Positions 15,925 through 24,846 of a stretch of 57,844 nucleotides of DNA are shown piece after piece. The position numbers and the translations under genes are program-made. Position 1 is the first letter of the stretch. Each line of letters begins with the position of its first letter. The notes below the pieces were generated by a model. That model saw only the letters and a program-made list of their open reading frames with translations, was not told the origin of the DNA and did not search any database. Origin of the DNA: JABCZZ01 sp964454545 (GTDB lineage: Bacteria > Pseudomonadota > Alphaproteobacteria > Rickettsiales > JABCZZ01); contig CAYVTI010000011.1 in the NCBI GenBank assembly GCA_964454545.1, positions 1 through 57,844 of the forward strand, read 5' to 3'.

Positions 15925-17031
15925 TCAACTCCCCCTGCGCGCAAAGTCGATGCGCGGGTCGACCAGCACATATACCATGTCGCCAATCAGATTGAACACC
16001 AGCCCGACCAGTGTAAAGATATAGAGACTTGCAAACATCACCGGATAGTCACGGTTTATCGCGGACTCAAATCCCAGCAGGCCGAGTCCATCAAGCGAAA
16101 ATATGATCTCGATAATCAGTGCGCTCCGGAATAATATGCTGATAAATGCGCTCGGGAACCCGGCGATGACAATCAGCATGGCATTGCGGAACACATGATT
16201 TATAAGCACCTGTCGCTCGCTTAGTCCCTTGGCACGCGCGGTAACGACATACTGCTTGTTTATCTCTTCCAGAAACGAATTCTTGGTAAGCATGGTAAGG
16301 CTCGCGAAGCCTCCGGCGACCATGGAGATAATAGGAAGCATCATGTGCCAGAAGTAATCCGCGATTTTATGCCACAATGAAAGTTCATTCCAGTTATCCG
16401 ACACCAGCCCGCGCAGCGGGAATATGTGCCAGTAACTGCCGCCCGCAAACAGGATAATGAGCAGTATGGCGAACAGGAAACTCGGAATGGCATAGCCGAT
16501 GATGATTACCGTACTTGACCAAACATCAAACCTGCTGCCGTCCCGCACCGCCTTCACGATGCCAAGCGGAATGGAAACGAGATACACCAGCAAAGTCGTC
16601 CAAAGCCCAAGTGAAATTGATACCGGCAATTTCTCGAATATGAGGTCAACCACCGGCTGGTCGCGGAAATAGCTTTTCCCGAAATCAAATCTCAGGTAAT
16701 TTTTAATCATCATGAAAAAACGTTCCAGCGGCGGCTTGTCGAAACCGTACATTTTCTCAATATCCTTGATAATCGCCGGATCAATTCCCTGCGCACCACG
16801 ATAGGTGTTCGCGGCACTTTCCTGCACGGCATTCGTGGGACGCACGCCCCCCACCTCAAACCCGGCACCGCTGATGCGCGACGTGGCGTCCATATCGGCA
16901 TGCTTTATCTTGGCGATTATCTGTTCCACCGGCCCGCCGGGAGCCGCCTGCACGATAACGAAATTAACCGCCATTATCCCGAACAGGGTCGGGATAATAA
17001 GCAGCAGGCGTCTCAGGATATAATCAAGCAT
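15925..17031 (-). CDS. yejB: ABC transporter permease YejB
   Basis: Inner-membrane permease of a peptide/microcin C-type ABC importer. It is 368 residues with a MLDYILRRLLLIIPTLFGIM start, the YejB-type APGGPVEQ motif, an alphaproteobacterial insertion (about 45-90), and the permease EAA-like loop near LTMLTKNSFLEEINKQYV. The ATG at 17031 overlaps the yejA stop (TAATG), so it is coupled. The usual next genes, yejE (second permease) and yejF (ATPase), do not follow: the adjacent gene is the convergent YciI fragment. Confidence 0.93.
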   Translation of the reverse strand: MLDYILRRLLLIIPTLFGIMAVNFVIVQAAPGGPVEQIIAKIKHADMDATSRISGAGFEVGGVRPTNAVQESAANTYRGAQGIDPAIIKDIEKMYGFDKPPLERFFMMIKNYLRFDFGKSYFRDQPVVDLIFEKLPVSISLGLWTTLLVYLVSIPLGIVKAVRDGSRFDVWSSTVIIIGYAIPSFLFAILLIILFAGGSYWHIFPLRGLVSDNWNELSLWHKIADYFWHMMLPIISMVAGGFASLTMLTKNSFLEEINKQYVVTARAKGLSERQVLINHVFRNAMLIVIAGFPSAFISILFRSALIIEIIFSLDGLGLLGFESAINRDYPVMFASLYIFTLVGLVFNLIGDMVYVLVDPRIDFARRGS

Positions 17032-18833
17032 TACTTTCTCATCCACCAGACAGAGGGAAATCCGTTGGAATATTTGATAGTGGCATTCGGCCTTTGAAGC
17101 TTCATCCAGTAGGCCAGACGATACGCTCCTAAATACCAGTTAGGTATGGTATAATGCTCCCAGAGCAGAACCCTGTCCAGCGCGCGTGATGGCGCCAGCA
17201 GTTCTTCCTCGCTTTTAGCATGGACGATTTTATCCAGCAGCATGTCAATCACCTTACTGCTCGTGCCAACGACGTTATTGCTGCCTTCCAGATTCTTCTG
17301 CGACGAATGCCAGTAAGTCATCTGCTCATAGCCAGGATAAAATACTAACCGGTTAAACACCGCCACGATCAGATCATAGTCAAAGGTTTCCACGCGCTTT
17401 ACATACTGCGCATCATCCACCACGCGAAGCTTCGCGTCGATACCAAGCCTTTTCATGTGACGGCACATCGGCGACACCACTCGCTCAAACGAGGGCGACT
17501 GCAGAAGGAATTCCAGAGAAAGCACCTCTCCCGTCTTCGCATTGACACGTTTCCCGTCCTTTATAATCCAGCCAGCCTCAGTAAGCAGTTTATCAGCCTT
17601 GATGAGCTGTTCACGGTTGTCACCGCTTCCATCTGTCACAGGCAGTTTGAATTCCTTTGTAAACAGATCCGGTGGCAGCGTATCTTTATAAGGCTCAAGC
17701 AGCGCCTTCTCCTCAGGAGAAGGTAAGCCTCTCTCTGCATATGGCGTATTCAGAAAATAGCTGGTATCGCGTTTATAGGCATTATAGAAAAGGGTCTTGT
17801 TCATCCATTCAAAATCCAGCGTCAGGCCGATGGCCTCGCGCACGCGCCTGTCGGAAAACTTATCGCGGCGGATGTTGAACACGAATGCCTGCATGCCCTG
17901 CGGAACTTCGTTGGGAATGAGCTCTTTCTTCAACTTGCCTTCACGCAGCGCAGGAGAATCATAACCGGTAGCCCAGATGCGCGAGATATTTTCCTCGCGC
18001 CAGTCATAGGCGCCCGCCTTAAGCGCTTCGAGCGCCACGGTTTCATCGCGGTACATGTCATAGCGTATGGTATCAAAATTATAGTGCCCTACCGACACCG
18101 GCAGATCCTTCGCCCAGTAATTCTTCACGCGCTCGTAGGTCATGCTGCGGCCAGGATCAACGGACTTCACCTTATACGGACCGCTACCCAGAGGCGGTTC
18201 CAGCGTGGTTTCACCGAATGTATGCGTGCTGTAATATTTCTTCGATAAAACCGGCATGGAAGCGACAATGAGCGGAAGCTCGCGTTTGGTCTTGTCGCTG
18301 AAATTAAACCGTACATGGTGATCGTCAATCTTATCCACGGACGCTACAGGCTCATAGGTAATACGCCAGGTCGGATCAGCCTCTTTCTTGAAAATTCCAA
18401 GAGAAAACACCACATCGTCCGCGGTGATCGGGGTCCCATCATTAAACCGCGCTTCAGGGCGCATGATGAATTCCGCGTAGCTCCTGTCCGGCGCAATGAT
18501 CGCGCTTTTAGCAATCAGGCCATACATGGACTGCGGCTCGTCCAGTGAATTGACCATCAGGCTTTCAAACAGCATTCCTATCCCGGGGGCTTTATTGCCT
18601 TTCACAATAAACGGGTTGAGGCTGTCAAAAGAGCCTATGGCTCCAAGTTTCACTTCTCCACCCTTGGGCGCATTCGGGTTTACATAGTCAAAATACCTGA
18701 AATCCTCAGGATACTTAAGCTTGCCGAATATGGAAATGCCGTAAACAGGCCTGGAAGCAACCGCTTCATCCGCAACGGCGGGAAGACAAGATAAAAATAA
18801 TATGATACAGAAAGATAGTATGGACTTACGCAT
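17031..18833 (-). CDS. yejA: Extracellular solute-binding protein YejA (family 5)
   Basis: Periplasmic oligopeptide-binding protein, 600 residues. A signal peptide (1-21: basic start, LSFCIILFLSCLPAVA) precedes a mature SBP_bac_5 domain with the YejA-type YGISIFGKLKYPEDFRYFDY start and an NPFIVKG motif. It feeds the YejB permease encoded immediately downstream. The gene is divergent from secB with 98 bases between the starts; that space contains the short palindrome GATAATTATC but no clear promoter. Confidence 0.94.
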   Translation of the reverse strand: MRKSILSFCIILFLSCLPAVADEAVASRPVYGISIFGKLKYPEDFRYFDYVNPNAPKGGEVKLGAIGSFDSLNPFIVKGNKAPGIGMLFESLMVNSLDEPQSMYGLIAKSAIIAPDRSYAEFIMRPEARFNDGTPITADDVVFSLGIFKKEADPTWRITYEPVASVDKIDDHHVRFNFSDKTKRELPLIVASMPVLSKKYYSTHTFGETTLEPPLGSGPYKVKSVDPGRSMTYERVKNYWAKDLPVSVGHYNFDTIRYDMYRDETVALEALKAGAYDWREENISRIWATGYDSPALREGKLKKELIPNEVPQGMQAFVFNIRRDKFSDRRVREAIGLTLDFEWMNKTLFYNAYKRDTSYFLNTPYAERGLPSPEEKALLEPYKDTLPPDLFTKEFKLPVTDGSGDNREQLIKADKLLTEAGWIIKDGKRVNAKTGEVLSLEFLLQSPSFERVVSPMCRHMKRLGIDAKLRVVDDAQYVKRVETFDYDLIVAVFNRLVFYPGYEQMTYWHSSQKNLEGSNNVVGTSSKVIDMLLDKIVHAKSEEELLAPSRALDRVLLWEHYTIPNWYLGAYRLAYWMKLQRPNATIKYSNGFPSVWWMRK

Positions 18834-18931
18834 GGCATCTCCTCTGATTTTCTCCGGATGATAATTATCTTATCTGCTTGCATAAGCAATACAATAATCG
18901 TAAGACAGACCTCACCACAACGGGGAGAATT

Positions 18932-19399
18932 ATGCAAAAAGACACGAATGAGATACCAAGATTTCTTGTAAGAGGCCAATATATAAAAGATCTGTCTTTT
19001 GAAAATCCGCATTCACCGCAAACGCTCATAGCGCCCGAAGAAAAACCCGACGTCAAAGTGGACGTTTCGCTGAAAGCGCAAAGGCTCAATGAGCAACATT
19101 TCGAGGTAACCGTCAAAATAGCGGCCAACGCCAAAAGCAAGGAGCATACCCTGTTCATGGTGGAGCTGGATTACGCCGCCATCGTCCAACTCGTGAACAT
19201 TCCGGAAGACAAGACGGAGCAAATTCTCTTTATAGACTGCGCGGCCATGTTATTCCCATTCGCCCGCCGTGTGCTCTCCGATGTCACCCGCGACGGCGGC
19301 TTTATGCCGATGATGCTCGACCCCATCGATTTCGCCGCACTCTATGCTTATAACAAGAGCCTGGAAAATAAAGAGGCTAAGGAAGCGAAAGCAAGCTAA
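18932..19399 (+). CDS. secB: Protein-export chaperone SecB
   Basis: Cytosolic chaperone that keeps preproteins unfolded and hands them to SecA. About 155 residues from the ATG at 18932, which has GGGGAGAA upstream; an upstream start at 18878 would add 18 unlikely residues. Conserved SecB features are RFLVRGQYIKDLSFENP, the acidic-patch region and FPFARRVLSDVTRDGGFMPM with LDPIDFAALY. The stop overlaps the convergent receiver-ATPase stop by 4 bases. Confidence 0.96.
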   Translation: MQKDTNEIPRFLVRGQYIKDLSFENPHSPQTLIAPEEKPDVKVDVSLKAQRLNEQHFEVTVKIAANAKSKEHTLFMVELDYAAIVQLVNIPEDKTEQILFIDCAAMLFPFARRVLSDVTRDGGFMPMMLDPIDFAALYAYNKSLENKEAKEAKAS

Positions 19400-20307
19400 C
19401 CAAGCTCCACCCGGCACGACACCTCATTTCCTTTGGCGTTATAGTGTATGCCGCCCAGTAGCTTATGGGCAATGGCGATCCCGCGGCCATTGGGCATATT
19501 CAGGTTGAGATTAGTGTCGCTCACGAGATACTGCTTCCAGTCAAATCCAACGCCCACATATGATATATGGACATACATTTCCGAAAGCCCATTCTGGATT
19601 TCGACCTTGATCACGCGGTTCTTATATTTTTCATTGCTCAGCCTTAAAACAATTTCCTGGTTATAGGAATTATTGACCATGCATTCCTGCTTCTTATCAA
19701 ATCCCAGTTCCAGGTTGCCATGCTCAATCGCGTTAAAAAAGAGCTCCATCAACCCGCGCGCTACGCTGGATGGGGATTTGCTGGATTGCGAAAGCAGTGC
19801 GGCAAGGAATCTGGCCTCCGCGAATGTACGGATGCTGAATTCCCCTTTGGTAAGCAGCCGCACAAACTTTTTCTGTTCGTTGACCGCCTTGGAAACGAGT
19901 TCATCAAACAGATTGCACTCGCTCTCGGCGGACTTCAGTATGGCCCCGAGCGTTTCCGGCGCAAAAGGCTTGGTCAGGTAATAATAAGCGCCTTTTTCGA
20001 GCCCTTCATGCATCTGTTTCAGGCCTACATCGCCGGTCTGTATGACGACGGGTATATGTTTGAGCGCGTTGTTCTGCTTTATCTTCCCAAGCATTTCAAT
20101 GCCGTTGATTTTCGGCATCATCTTGTCGATGACAGCAATATCGATGCTTTTGGGATTGTCGGAAAGATAGGCAAGTGCATCTTCGCTCGACAGAAAGGAT
20201 TTCACGTCATAGCCAGAGTTTTTTGCGGCTTTCTCCAATATGATCAGATTCGCCTCGTCGTCATCGAGAGCAAGAATCATGCGTTTAGGTTTGGTAGCGC
20301 TCAACAT
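19396..20307 (-). CDS. Response regulator with C-terminal HATPase domain
   Basis: About 303 residues. The N-terminal receiver domain (9-125) has the acidic pocket LDDDE (14-18), phosphoacceptor D61 in VIDKMMP, and the lysine in TKPFAP. After a helical linker comes a GHKL/anti-sigma-like ATPase domain (about 170-303) with the N-box-like ELFFNAIEHGN and a G-box-like NGRGIAIAH. This layout resembles regulators that control partner-switching serine kinases. The ATG at 20307 follows GGAGG; an in-frame start at 20370 lies inside the upstream kinase. The start overlaps the kinase gene, so the two are coupled and form a two-component pair. Confidence 0.88.
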   Translation of the reverse strand: MLSATKPKRMILALDDDEANLIILEKAAKNSGYDVKSFLSSEDALAYLSDNPKSIDIAVIDKMMPKINGIEMLGKIKQNNALKHIPVVIQTGDVGLKQMHEGLEKGAYYYLTKPFAPETLGAILKSAESECNLFDELVSKAVNEQKKFVRLLTKGEFSIRTFAEARFLAALLSQSSKSPSSVARGLMELFFNAIEHGNLELGFDKKQECMVNNSYNQEIVLRLSNEKYKNRVIKVEIQNGLSEMYVHISYVGVGFDWKQYLVSDTNLNLNMPNGRGIAIAHKLLGGIHYNAKGNEVSCRVELG

Positions 20308-21841
20308 GGGAAACCTCCTGATTGTTATTACCCGTATCTTTTGCCATATCTTTGGGCGGCGAAACCACATAAGCCAGGCTGAATGTCACACATGCGCCGA
20401 TGAAACTGGGGTTATTTTCCGCCCATATCTTACCTTTATGCGCCGTTATTATCTCCCTGCATATTGCAAGCCCGAGCCCTGTTCCCCCGGTACCCGCATT
20501 GGTGCGGCTACTCTGCCTAAAGGACTCGAATATAGACTCTCTTTCGCTTTCAGGAATGCCCACCCCTTCGTCAATAATGGAAAGTTGCGACATGCCGTTC
20601 ACCACGCGCGTCCTGACTATAATAGCCTTATCGCGCGGCGTGAATTTTATGGCATTGGAAAGCATGTTGGTAATGACCTGCGTGATCTTGTCCTGATCGC
20701 ACTCGGCACCAACAACGCCCGGATAATGGCTGATGCACAGCTTGATATTCTTATCCTGCATCAGCGACGCTACCAGCTCGCAGGCACGATCCGCCAGCTC
20801 ACGGATGTCGCGGTATTGCATCGAGAAGCGGTAAGTGCCCTTCTCAAGCTGAGCCAGTTCAAGCACTTCATTCACCAGCTTGGTAAGCCTCTCCGAGCCT
20901 TTATTGATCTGCTCAAAATATTTCTTAAGCTCGGCGCGCTCTGAATCCTTAAATTCCTTTATCCCATAGGCCGAGAAGCTCATGATGGCATGCAACGGCG
21001 TCCTGAATTCATGCGACATATTGCGCAGGAATTCCGATTTCGCCTCGCTGGCAAGCTCCGCCCTATGTTTGGCTTCAAGCAACTCCCGGGTGCGAATCGA
21101 TATTTTTTCCTCCAGCATCTCATTCGCGACCGCAAGCTCTATGTCCCGCTTGAGCACTTCATTAAGCATCTTGTTAAACGCTTTTGCCAGGATACCCAGC
21201 TCGTCATTGTAATACGTTTTCGCCTTCAGGGAGTAATTCTTGCTTTCAGTGATGGATTGTATGGTAGAGGTCAGCTCTCCTATCGCATTGGCAAGATGCT
21301 TACTAAAATAAGCGGATGCGCCCAGCATCACCATCAGTGTAAAGGCAGCAGCGGCAGCGCCTATCTTGCTTATTTTTGCTATATAGACATCTATTTCACT
21401 CGTATCGCTGATAACATAAATATGCCCAAGCATCGATCCTTCGTGGACAATTTTATCCTTAACGGTGATGAAGCCACTGACTTTATCCGGCAGAAGCGAA
21501 AATTTGGGAGCGCAGGCACCGCTCTTGGCATCCGGTTCGTATTCCCCGAACAGGTCGCCGCCTTCGGTATATATGCAGACCGCCCGAATGGACGGGCTGA
21601 AATGATATATCTCAAGATTGTGCTGTATGCTTTCCTTGCTTCCGAACGCAAGCGCCGCAGAGTTCCGGTCGCCAGCAATTTTTGCTATCAGCGCAACCGA
21701 TTCGATTTTACTCTTTTTCATGTCATAGATAAGCGACATCACAATGGCGGTCACCACGCACACAACCGCTGCGACGCTGATCGCCATAGTCATCAGTGTT
21801 AGTTTACGCCTTATAGTCATTTTTGCCTTCAGGTTGAACAC
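20285..21841 (-). CDS. Sensor histidine kinase with periplasmic sensor domain
   Basis: 518 residues. Transmembrane helix 1 (about 16-38), a CHASE8-like periplasmic domain (about 45-155, with SAALAFGSKE and IRAVCIYTEGGDLFGEY), transmembrane helix 2 (about 160-180), HAMP (185-235), a coiled coil, HisKA with H277 in NMSHEFRTPLHA, and HATPase_c with AIKFTPRD and GTGLGLAIC. It should autophosphorylate and pass phosphate to the receiver-ATPase protein encoded by the overlapping downstream gene. The signal is unknown. Confidence 0.93.
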   Translation of the reverse strand: MFNLKAKMTIRRKLTLMTMAISVAAVVCVVTAIVMSLIYDMKKSKIESVALIAKIAGDRNSAALAFGSKESIQHNLEIYHFSPSIRAVCIYTEGGDLFGEYEPDAKSGACAPKFSLLPDKVSGFITVKDKIVHEGSMLGHIYVISDTSEIDVYIAKISKIGAAAAAFTLMVMLGASAYFSKHLANAIGELTSTIQSITESKNYSLKAKTYYNDELGILAKAFNKMLNEVLKRDIELAVANEMLEEKISIRTRELLEAKHRAELASEAKSEFLRNMSHEFRTPLHAIMSFSAYGIKEFKDSERAELKKYFEQINKGSERLTKLVNEVLELAQLEKGTYRFSMQYRDIRELADRACELVASLMQDKNIKLCISHYPGVVGAECDQDKITQVITNMLSNAIKFTPRDKAIIVRTRVVNGMSQLSIIDEGVGIPESERESIFESFRQSSRTNAGTGGTGLGLAICREIITAHKGKIWAENNPSFIGACVTFSLAYVVSPPKDMAKDTGNNNQEVSHVERYQT

Positions 21842-22199
21842 GGATAACCCTAGGTTGAGTATACGAAAATACCTGCAAATTATAGTTAATTATAGTTAAA
21901 AATAATTAACTATTGGTTAATTTAAGCTAAAATTATAGAGATAAGGAAGTAGTAATAATATAATAATATCAGATTGTTGATAATCATCAACCTGTATTTA
22001 ATATTGAATGGAGAATACTATAATAACAGTAAAGCTTTAGAAAAATATCCCGATCAATCACGTCAATGGATTACTGCAGCCGGAAAAGCGGAATAAAGAT
22101 AATTGACATGGTCAGCCTTCACTATCGTTACGGCATGACATACACTTCTCTAACACACTTCACCGTGACAAATCACGCCGAAGCGTAAGCGAAGGCGGA
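21842..22199. other. AT-rich intergenic region upstream of the kinase operon
   Basis: No supported gene. It presumably holds the kinase promoter. A short open frame around 22004-22096 could encode a 30-residue peptide (ending KYPDQSRQWITAAGKAE) from a TTG, but no ribosome site is visible; it may be a remnant. A near-palindrome TTGATAATCATCAA lies near 21977. Confidence 0.4.
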
Positions 22200-22276
22200 T
22201 GGTCGGGGTGGCCAGATTTGAACTGACGACCCCCAGTCCCCCAGACTGATGCGCTACCAGGCTGCGCTACACCCCG
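22200..22276 (-). tRNA. tRNA-Pro (anticodon GGG)
   Basis: A 77-base cloverleaf on the minus strand with encoded CCA (22200-22202) and discriminator A. The acceptor pairs CGGGGTG (22276-22270) with CACCCCG; the D arm contains AGCGCAGCCTGGTAGCGC; the anticodon loop is CTGGGGG with a stem TCAGT/ACTGG; the T arm has GTTCAAAT. A second proline tRNA (CGG) is at 38180-38256. Confidence 0.95.
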
Positions 22277-22296
22277 ACTCGAGGCAGCTTCTTAAC

Positions 22297-22374
22297 ATAG
22301 AGCGGCGTCCCGTGCAAGGTTTGTCCGTGATTTAAGCGTGGACAAACCTTGCACGGACAGGAAAGCGGCTCTAT
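22297..22374. repeat. Long perfect inverted repeat (hairpin) next to tRNA-Pro
   Basis: CGTGCAAGGTTTGTCC (22311-22326) and its exact reverse complement (22340-22355) form a 16-bp stem with a 13-base loop. An outer pair ATAGAGC (22297-22303) and GCTCTAT (22368-22374) can extend it around internal loops. No T-run follows on either strand, so it is not a standard terminator. It begins 20 bases upstream of the tRNA 5' end. It could be a small structured RNA or a palindromic mobile element. Confidence 0.7.
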
Positions 22375-22524
22375 CAACGGGCTATTTCATAACGTGTAAA
22401 AACATCTTCTCTTTTAAACCACAATTTACCAAATTAGTGATTTGTGATATAAATTCTCTTTGGTATTTCTTTTTTTGTATCTTATTATCATAATCCACAT
22501 AAAATATATTGACACGGGTATATT

Positions 22525-23079
22525 ATGGCTGAAGCGGCAGAACAGGCGGGTCAGGAATCGATGGAAGAAATTCTGCAGTCCATTAAGCGCATAATGGATG
22601 ATAATACGGGTGCGGAACAAAAGCCAGCTGCGGAAAGCGATGTGTACGATCTTACCAATGTTGTTAAGGATGATGTAACTATGGCAAATACCCCACCGCC
22701 CACACCACCCGCAGCCCAGCCCGCCCCTCCTCAGAACATCGAGAAAGCGATACCGGAGATAGCCGCAGCAGCACCGGCACCAGCCCCCAGTGCCGCAGAA
22801 ATACCCGCCGCCGAAGATACTGAGGCAGGCTTACTATCCAAAAACGCCGCTTTTGCCGCAGTCAGCGCATTCAAGCAGATTGCCGATTCTTCCCATAAGG
22901 ATTTTTCCATACCTAACATTCCCTCCCCCCAGTTTCGCAGCGGAAAGACTATTGAAGACCTGGTGCTGGAAGCGTTGCGCCCCATGCTGAAAGAATGGCT
23001 GGACGAGAACCTTCCGCTTATTGTCCAGAAAATAGTGGAAAAGGAAGTAAAGCGCCTGATCGCCTTCCACTACGGCTGA
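22525..23079 (+). CDS. popZ: Polar organizing protein PopZ-like (DUF2497)
   Basis: 184 residues with the PopZ layout: an N-terminal helix SMEEILQSIKRIMDD (12-26), a disordered proline/alanine-rich middle (about 55-100), and a C-terminal helical oligomerisation region starting TIEDLVLEALRPMLKEWLDE (about 145-184). In Caulobacter PopZ forms a polar matrix that anchors chromosome origins and polar proteins. The length is usual for the family. The start has no strong ribosome site but the N-terminus matches the family well. Confidence 0.9.
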   Translation: MAEAAEQAGQESMEEILQSIKRIMDDNTGAEQKPAAESDVYDLTNVVKDDVTMANTPPPTPPAAQPAPPQNIEKAIPEIAAAAPAPAPSAAEIPAAEDTEAGLLSKNAAFAAVSAFKQIADSSHKDFSIPNIPSPQFRSGKTIEDLVLEALRPMLKEWLDENLPLIVQKIVEKEVKRLIAFHYG

Positions 23080-23094
23080 TATATATCTTTCCGA

Positions 23095-23487
23095 ATGTTT
23101 ACCTTACATCCCCAGCTTGAGCGCGATACGTTCCCGGTTGCCGATTTGAAGCTCTGCAAAATACTTCTGATGAACAATGCCTTATTTCCCTGGCTCATAC
23201 TGGTGCCAAGGGCTGAGAACGCCACAGAGATTGTTGATCTCGCAAGCCATGATCAGCATCTGCTTATGGACGAAATTACCATCGTATCACGCATTGTCAG
23301 GAAACTATTCTCTCCCCATAAAATGAACATAGCGGCGCTTGGCAATCAGGTGTCACAACTGCATGTGCATGTTATTGCAAGATCCAGAGAAGATCCCGCA
23401 TGGCCCAACCCGGTATGGGGAACTGGCAGCAAACCTTATACCGATCCCGCGCCGCTGATAGAGAAGCTGAACAGTAGCCTTAAATAA
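23095..23487 (+). CDS. HIT family protein
   Basis: A 130-residue histidine-triad protein (nucleotide hydrolase/transferase superfamily). The triad region is QLHVHVIARSREDPAWPNPV (about 98-117), with histidines in HxH arrangement; the first triad position holds Q, as in many alphaproteobacterial members of this branch. NALFPWLILVPR and EITIVSRIV are also typical. It starts 15 bases after popZ and is probably co-transcribed with it. Confidence 0.92.
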   Translation: MFTLHPQLERDTFPVADLKLCKILLMNNALFPWLILVPRAENATEIVDLASHDQHLLMDEITIVSRIVRKLFSPHKMNIAALGNQVSQLHVHVIARSREDPAWPNPVWGTGSKPYTDPAPLIEKLNSSLK

Positions 23488-23618
23488 ATCTCTTTATAAC
23501 GGGCTTATATGAGAAAGAATTAGCGCACGCAGAACCGGAGTGTGCGAATAGCACTGAAGATCGAGTACGCCAATGACGGGCAGATTTTACGCAGAAGTAA
23601 AGTTATGAAAGGAACTTT

Positions 23619-24002
23619 GCCAGACGGTCTGTAAGCCGGGTTCTGTCTTGCAACTCCTAATGGAGCGGAGATGGCCATTCATCTAGGATAACTGTCGCCA
23701 GTTACCTCAAGCAACCTACCCGGACTGCTCAGCGCGGAAACACCTGCCGGAATTTGCATTCCGGCGCGCAGCCCCTATTTGGTCTTGCTTCCAGCGGGGT
23801 TTTCCCTGCCACCTCTGTTACCAGAGGCGCGGTGCGCTCTTACCGCACCATTTCACCCTTACCCGCCAACGTGTAGCGGGCGGTATATTTTCTTTGGCAC
23901 TTTCCCTTGGGTTTCCCCAGGCGGGCATTACCCGCCGCCGTTTTCCGTGAAGCCCGGACTTTCCTCCCGCTTTCCAACGGGCGACCATCCGACCGTCTGG
24001 CG
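23619..24002 (-). ncRNA. rnpB: RNase P RNA (class A)
   Basis: Catalytic RNA that matures tRNA 5' ends. On the minus strand the 5' end begins GCCAGACGGTC (24002 downward) and pairs with GACCGTCTGGC at the 3' end as helix P1. The universally conserved GAGGAAAGTCCGGGC core lies about 35 bases in, and the 3' conserved ACAGAACCCGGCTTACAGA region lies near 23640. The length (about 384) and GC-rich helices fit bacterial type A. Confidence 0.95.
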
Positions 24003-24010
24003 GTACAGGG

Positions 24011-24697
24011 TTATACCATCCTCCGCAGGCTGGCAAGCAGTTCCTCGCATTCCGTGTCCCAGACGCCATCCAGCCGGGAAGGTCGGAAATGCCGCTGGAA
24101 GGCCGTAATTATCTTGCGCATGCCCGCATCATCCTGCGGTTCTTCATATCCGTATTCCACCAGCCGTGCAATGACAGGTTTCCATTCTTCCATCTCACGG
24201 TATCCGTGTTGCGGCCACAGACCTACGCCCTGCCCGGCCAGCCATTTCCAGTCAAACAACTCGCCCGGATCTTCCTTGCGCATGGGCGCCACATCTGAAT
24301 GCCCTACGACATTATCGGCAGATATCGCGTGGCGGAAAATAATATCCTTGCAGATTTCAGCAACCGCCTCCATCTGCGCTTTGGGAAACGGGCGATAGCC
24401 GAATTCATGCCCTGGATTGACTATTTCAATCCCGATGGAAATATTATTGACGTTCCTGTGCCCCTGCCAGTAACTGACGCCTGCATGCCATGCGCAATGT
24501 TCTTCATCCACCATCCGGTAAGCCGTCCCGTCTTCATCAATGACATAATGAGCGCTTACCTTGGCTTGTCTGTCACAAAGACGATCAAGCGCTTCGCGCA
24601 CCGACTTCATGCCGGTATAATGCAGCACCAACAGGGAAACCTTCGCGCTGGCGCGGCTGCTGAAATTGGGCGACGGAAGGCTCACTATTTTAAGCAT
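24011..24697 (-). CDS. N-acetylmuramoyl-L-alanine amidase (Amidase_2)
   Basis: Zinc amidase that cleaves the bond between MurNAc and the peptide in peptidoglycan or its fragments. 228 residues: the Amidase_2 domain (about 18-160) has the zinc histidine in LLVLHYTG (H26), SAHYVIDEDG, CAWHAGVSYW and the distal VVGHSDVAPMRKEDPG motif. A C-terminal helical segment (175-228) resembles a peptidoglycan-binding domain. There is no signal peptide, so it is probably cytoplasmic (AmpD/AmiD-like) and may act in recycling with AmgK and MurU. It lies 8 bases upstream of rnpB's 5' end on the same strand. Confidence 0.92.
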   Translation of the reverse strand: MLKIVSLPSPNFSSRASAKVSLLVLHYTGMKSVREALDRLCDRQAKVSAHYVIDEDGTAYRMVDEEHCAWHAGVSYWQGHRNVNNISIGIEIVNPGHEFGYRPFPKAQMEAVAEICKDIIFRHAISADNVVGHSDVAPMRKEDPGELFDWKWLAGQGVGLWPQHGYREMEEWKPVIARLVEYGYEEPQDDAGMRKIITAFQRHFRPSRLDGVWDTECEELLASLRRMV

Positions 24698-24846
24698 GGA
24701 CGTAATAGCATAGTTAGGAAATTATTTTTATGTCATTGCGAACTGCATTTTAGCATTATGCCGCTTATTATCCTATAATTACTTGACTTATTTTTAAGGG
24801 TGCGTGCAAACTTCTCATATAGCAGGTTTTAAACGCACCTTACGTT

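Noticed and set aside
22297..22374. Reading the hairpin beside tRNA-Pro as a Rho-independent terminator
   Set aside because: No T-run follows the stem on either strand and the loop is too large for a typical terminator.
23779..24108. Frames across the RNase P RNA region
   Set aside because: The conserved RNA core and P1 pairing show this is rnpB; the proline/arginine-rich frames are chance openings.
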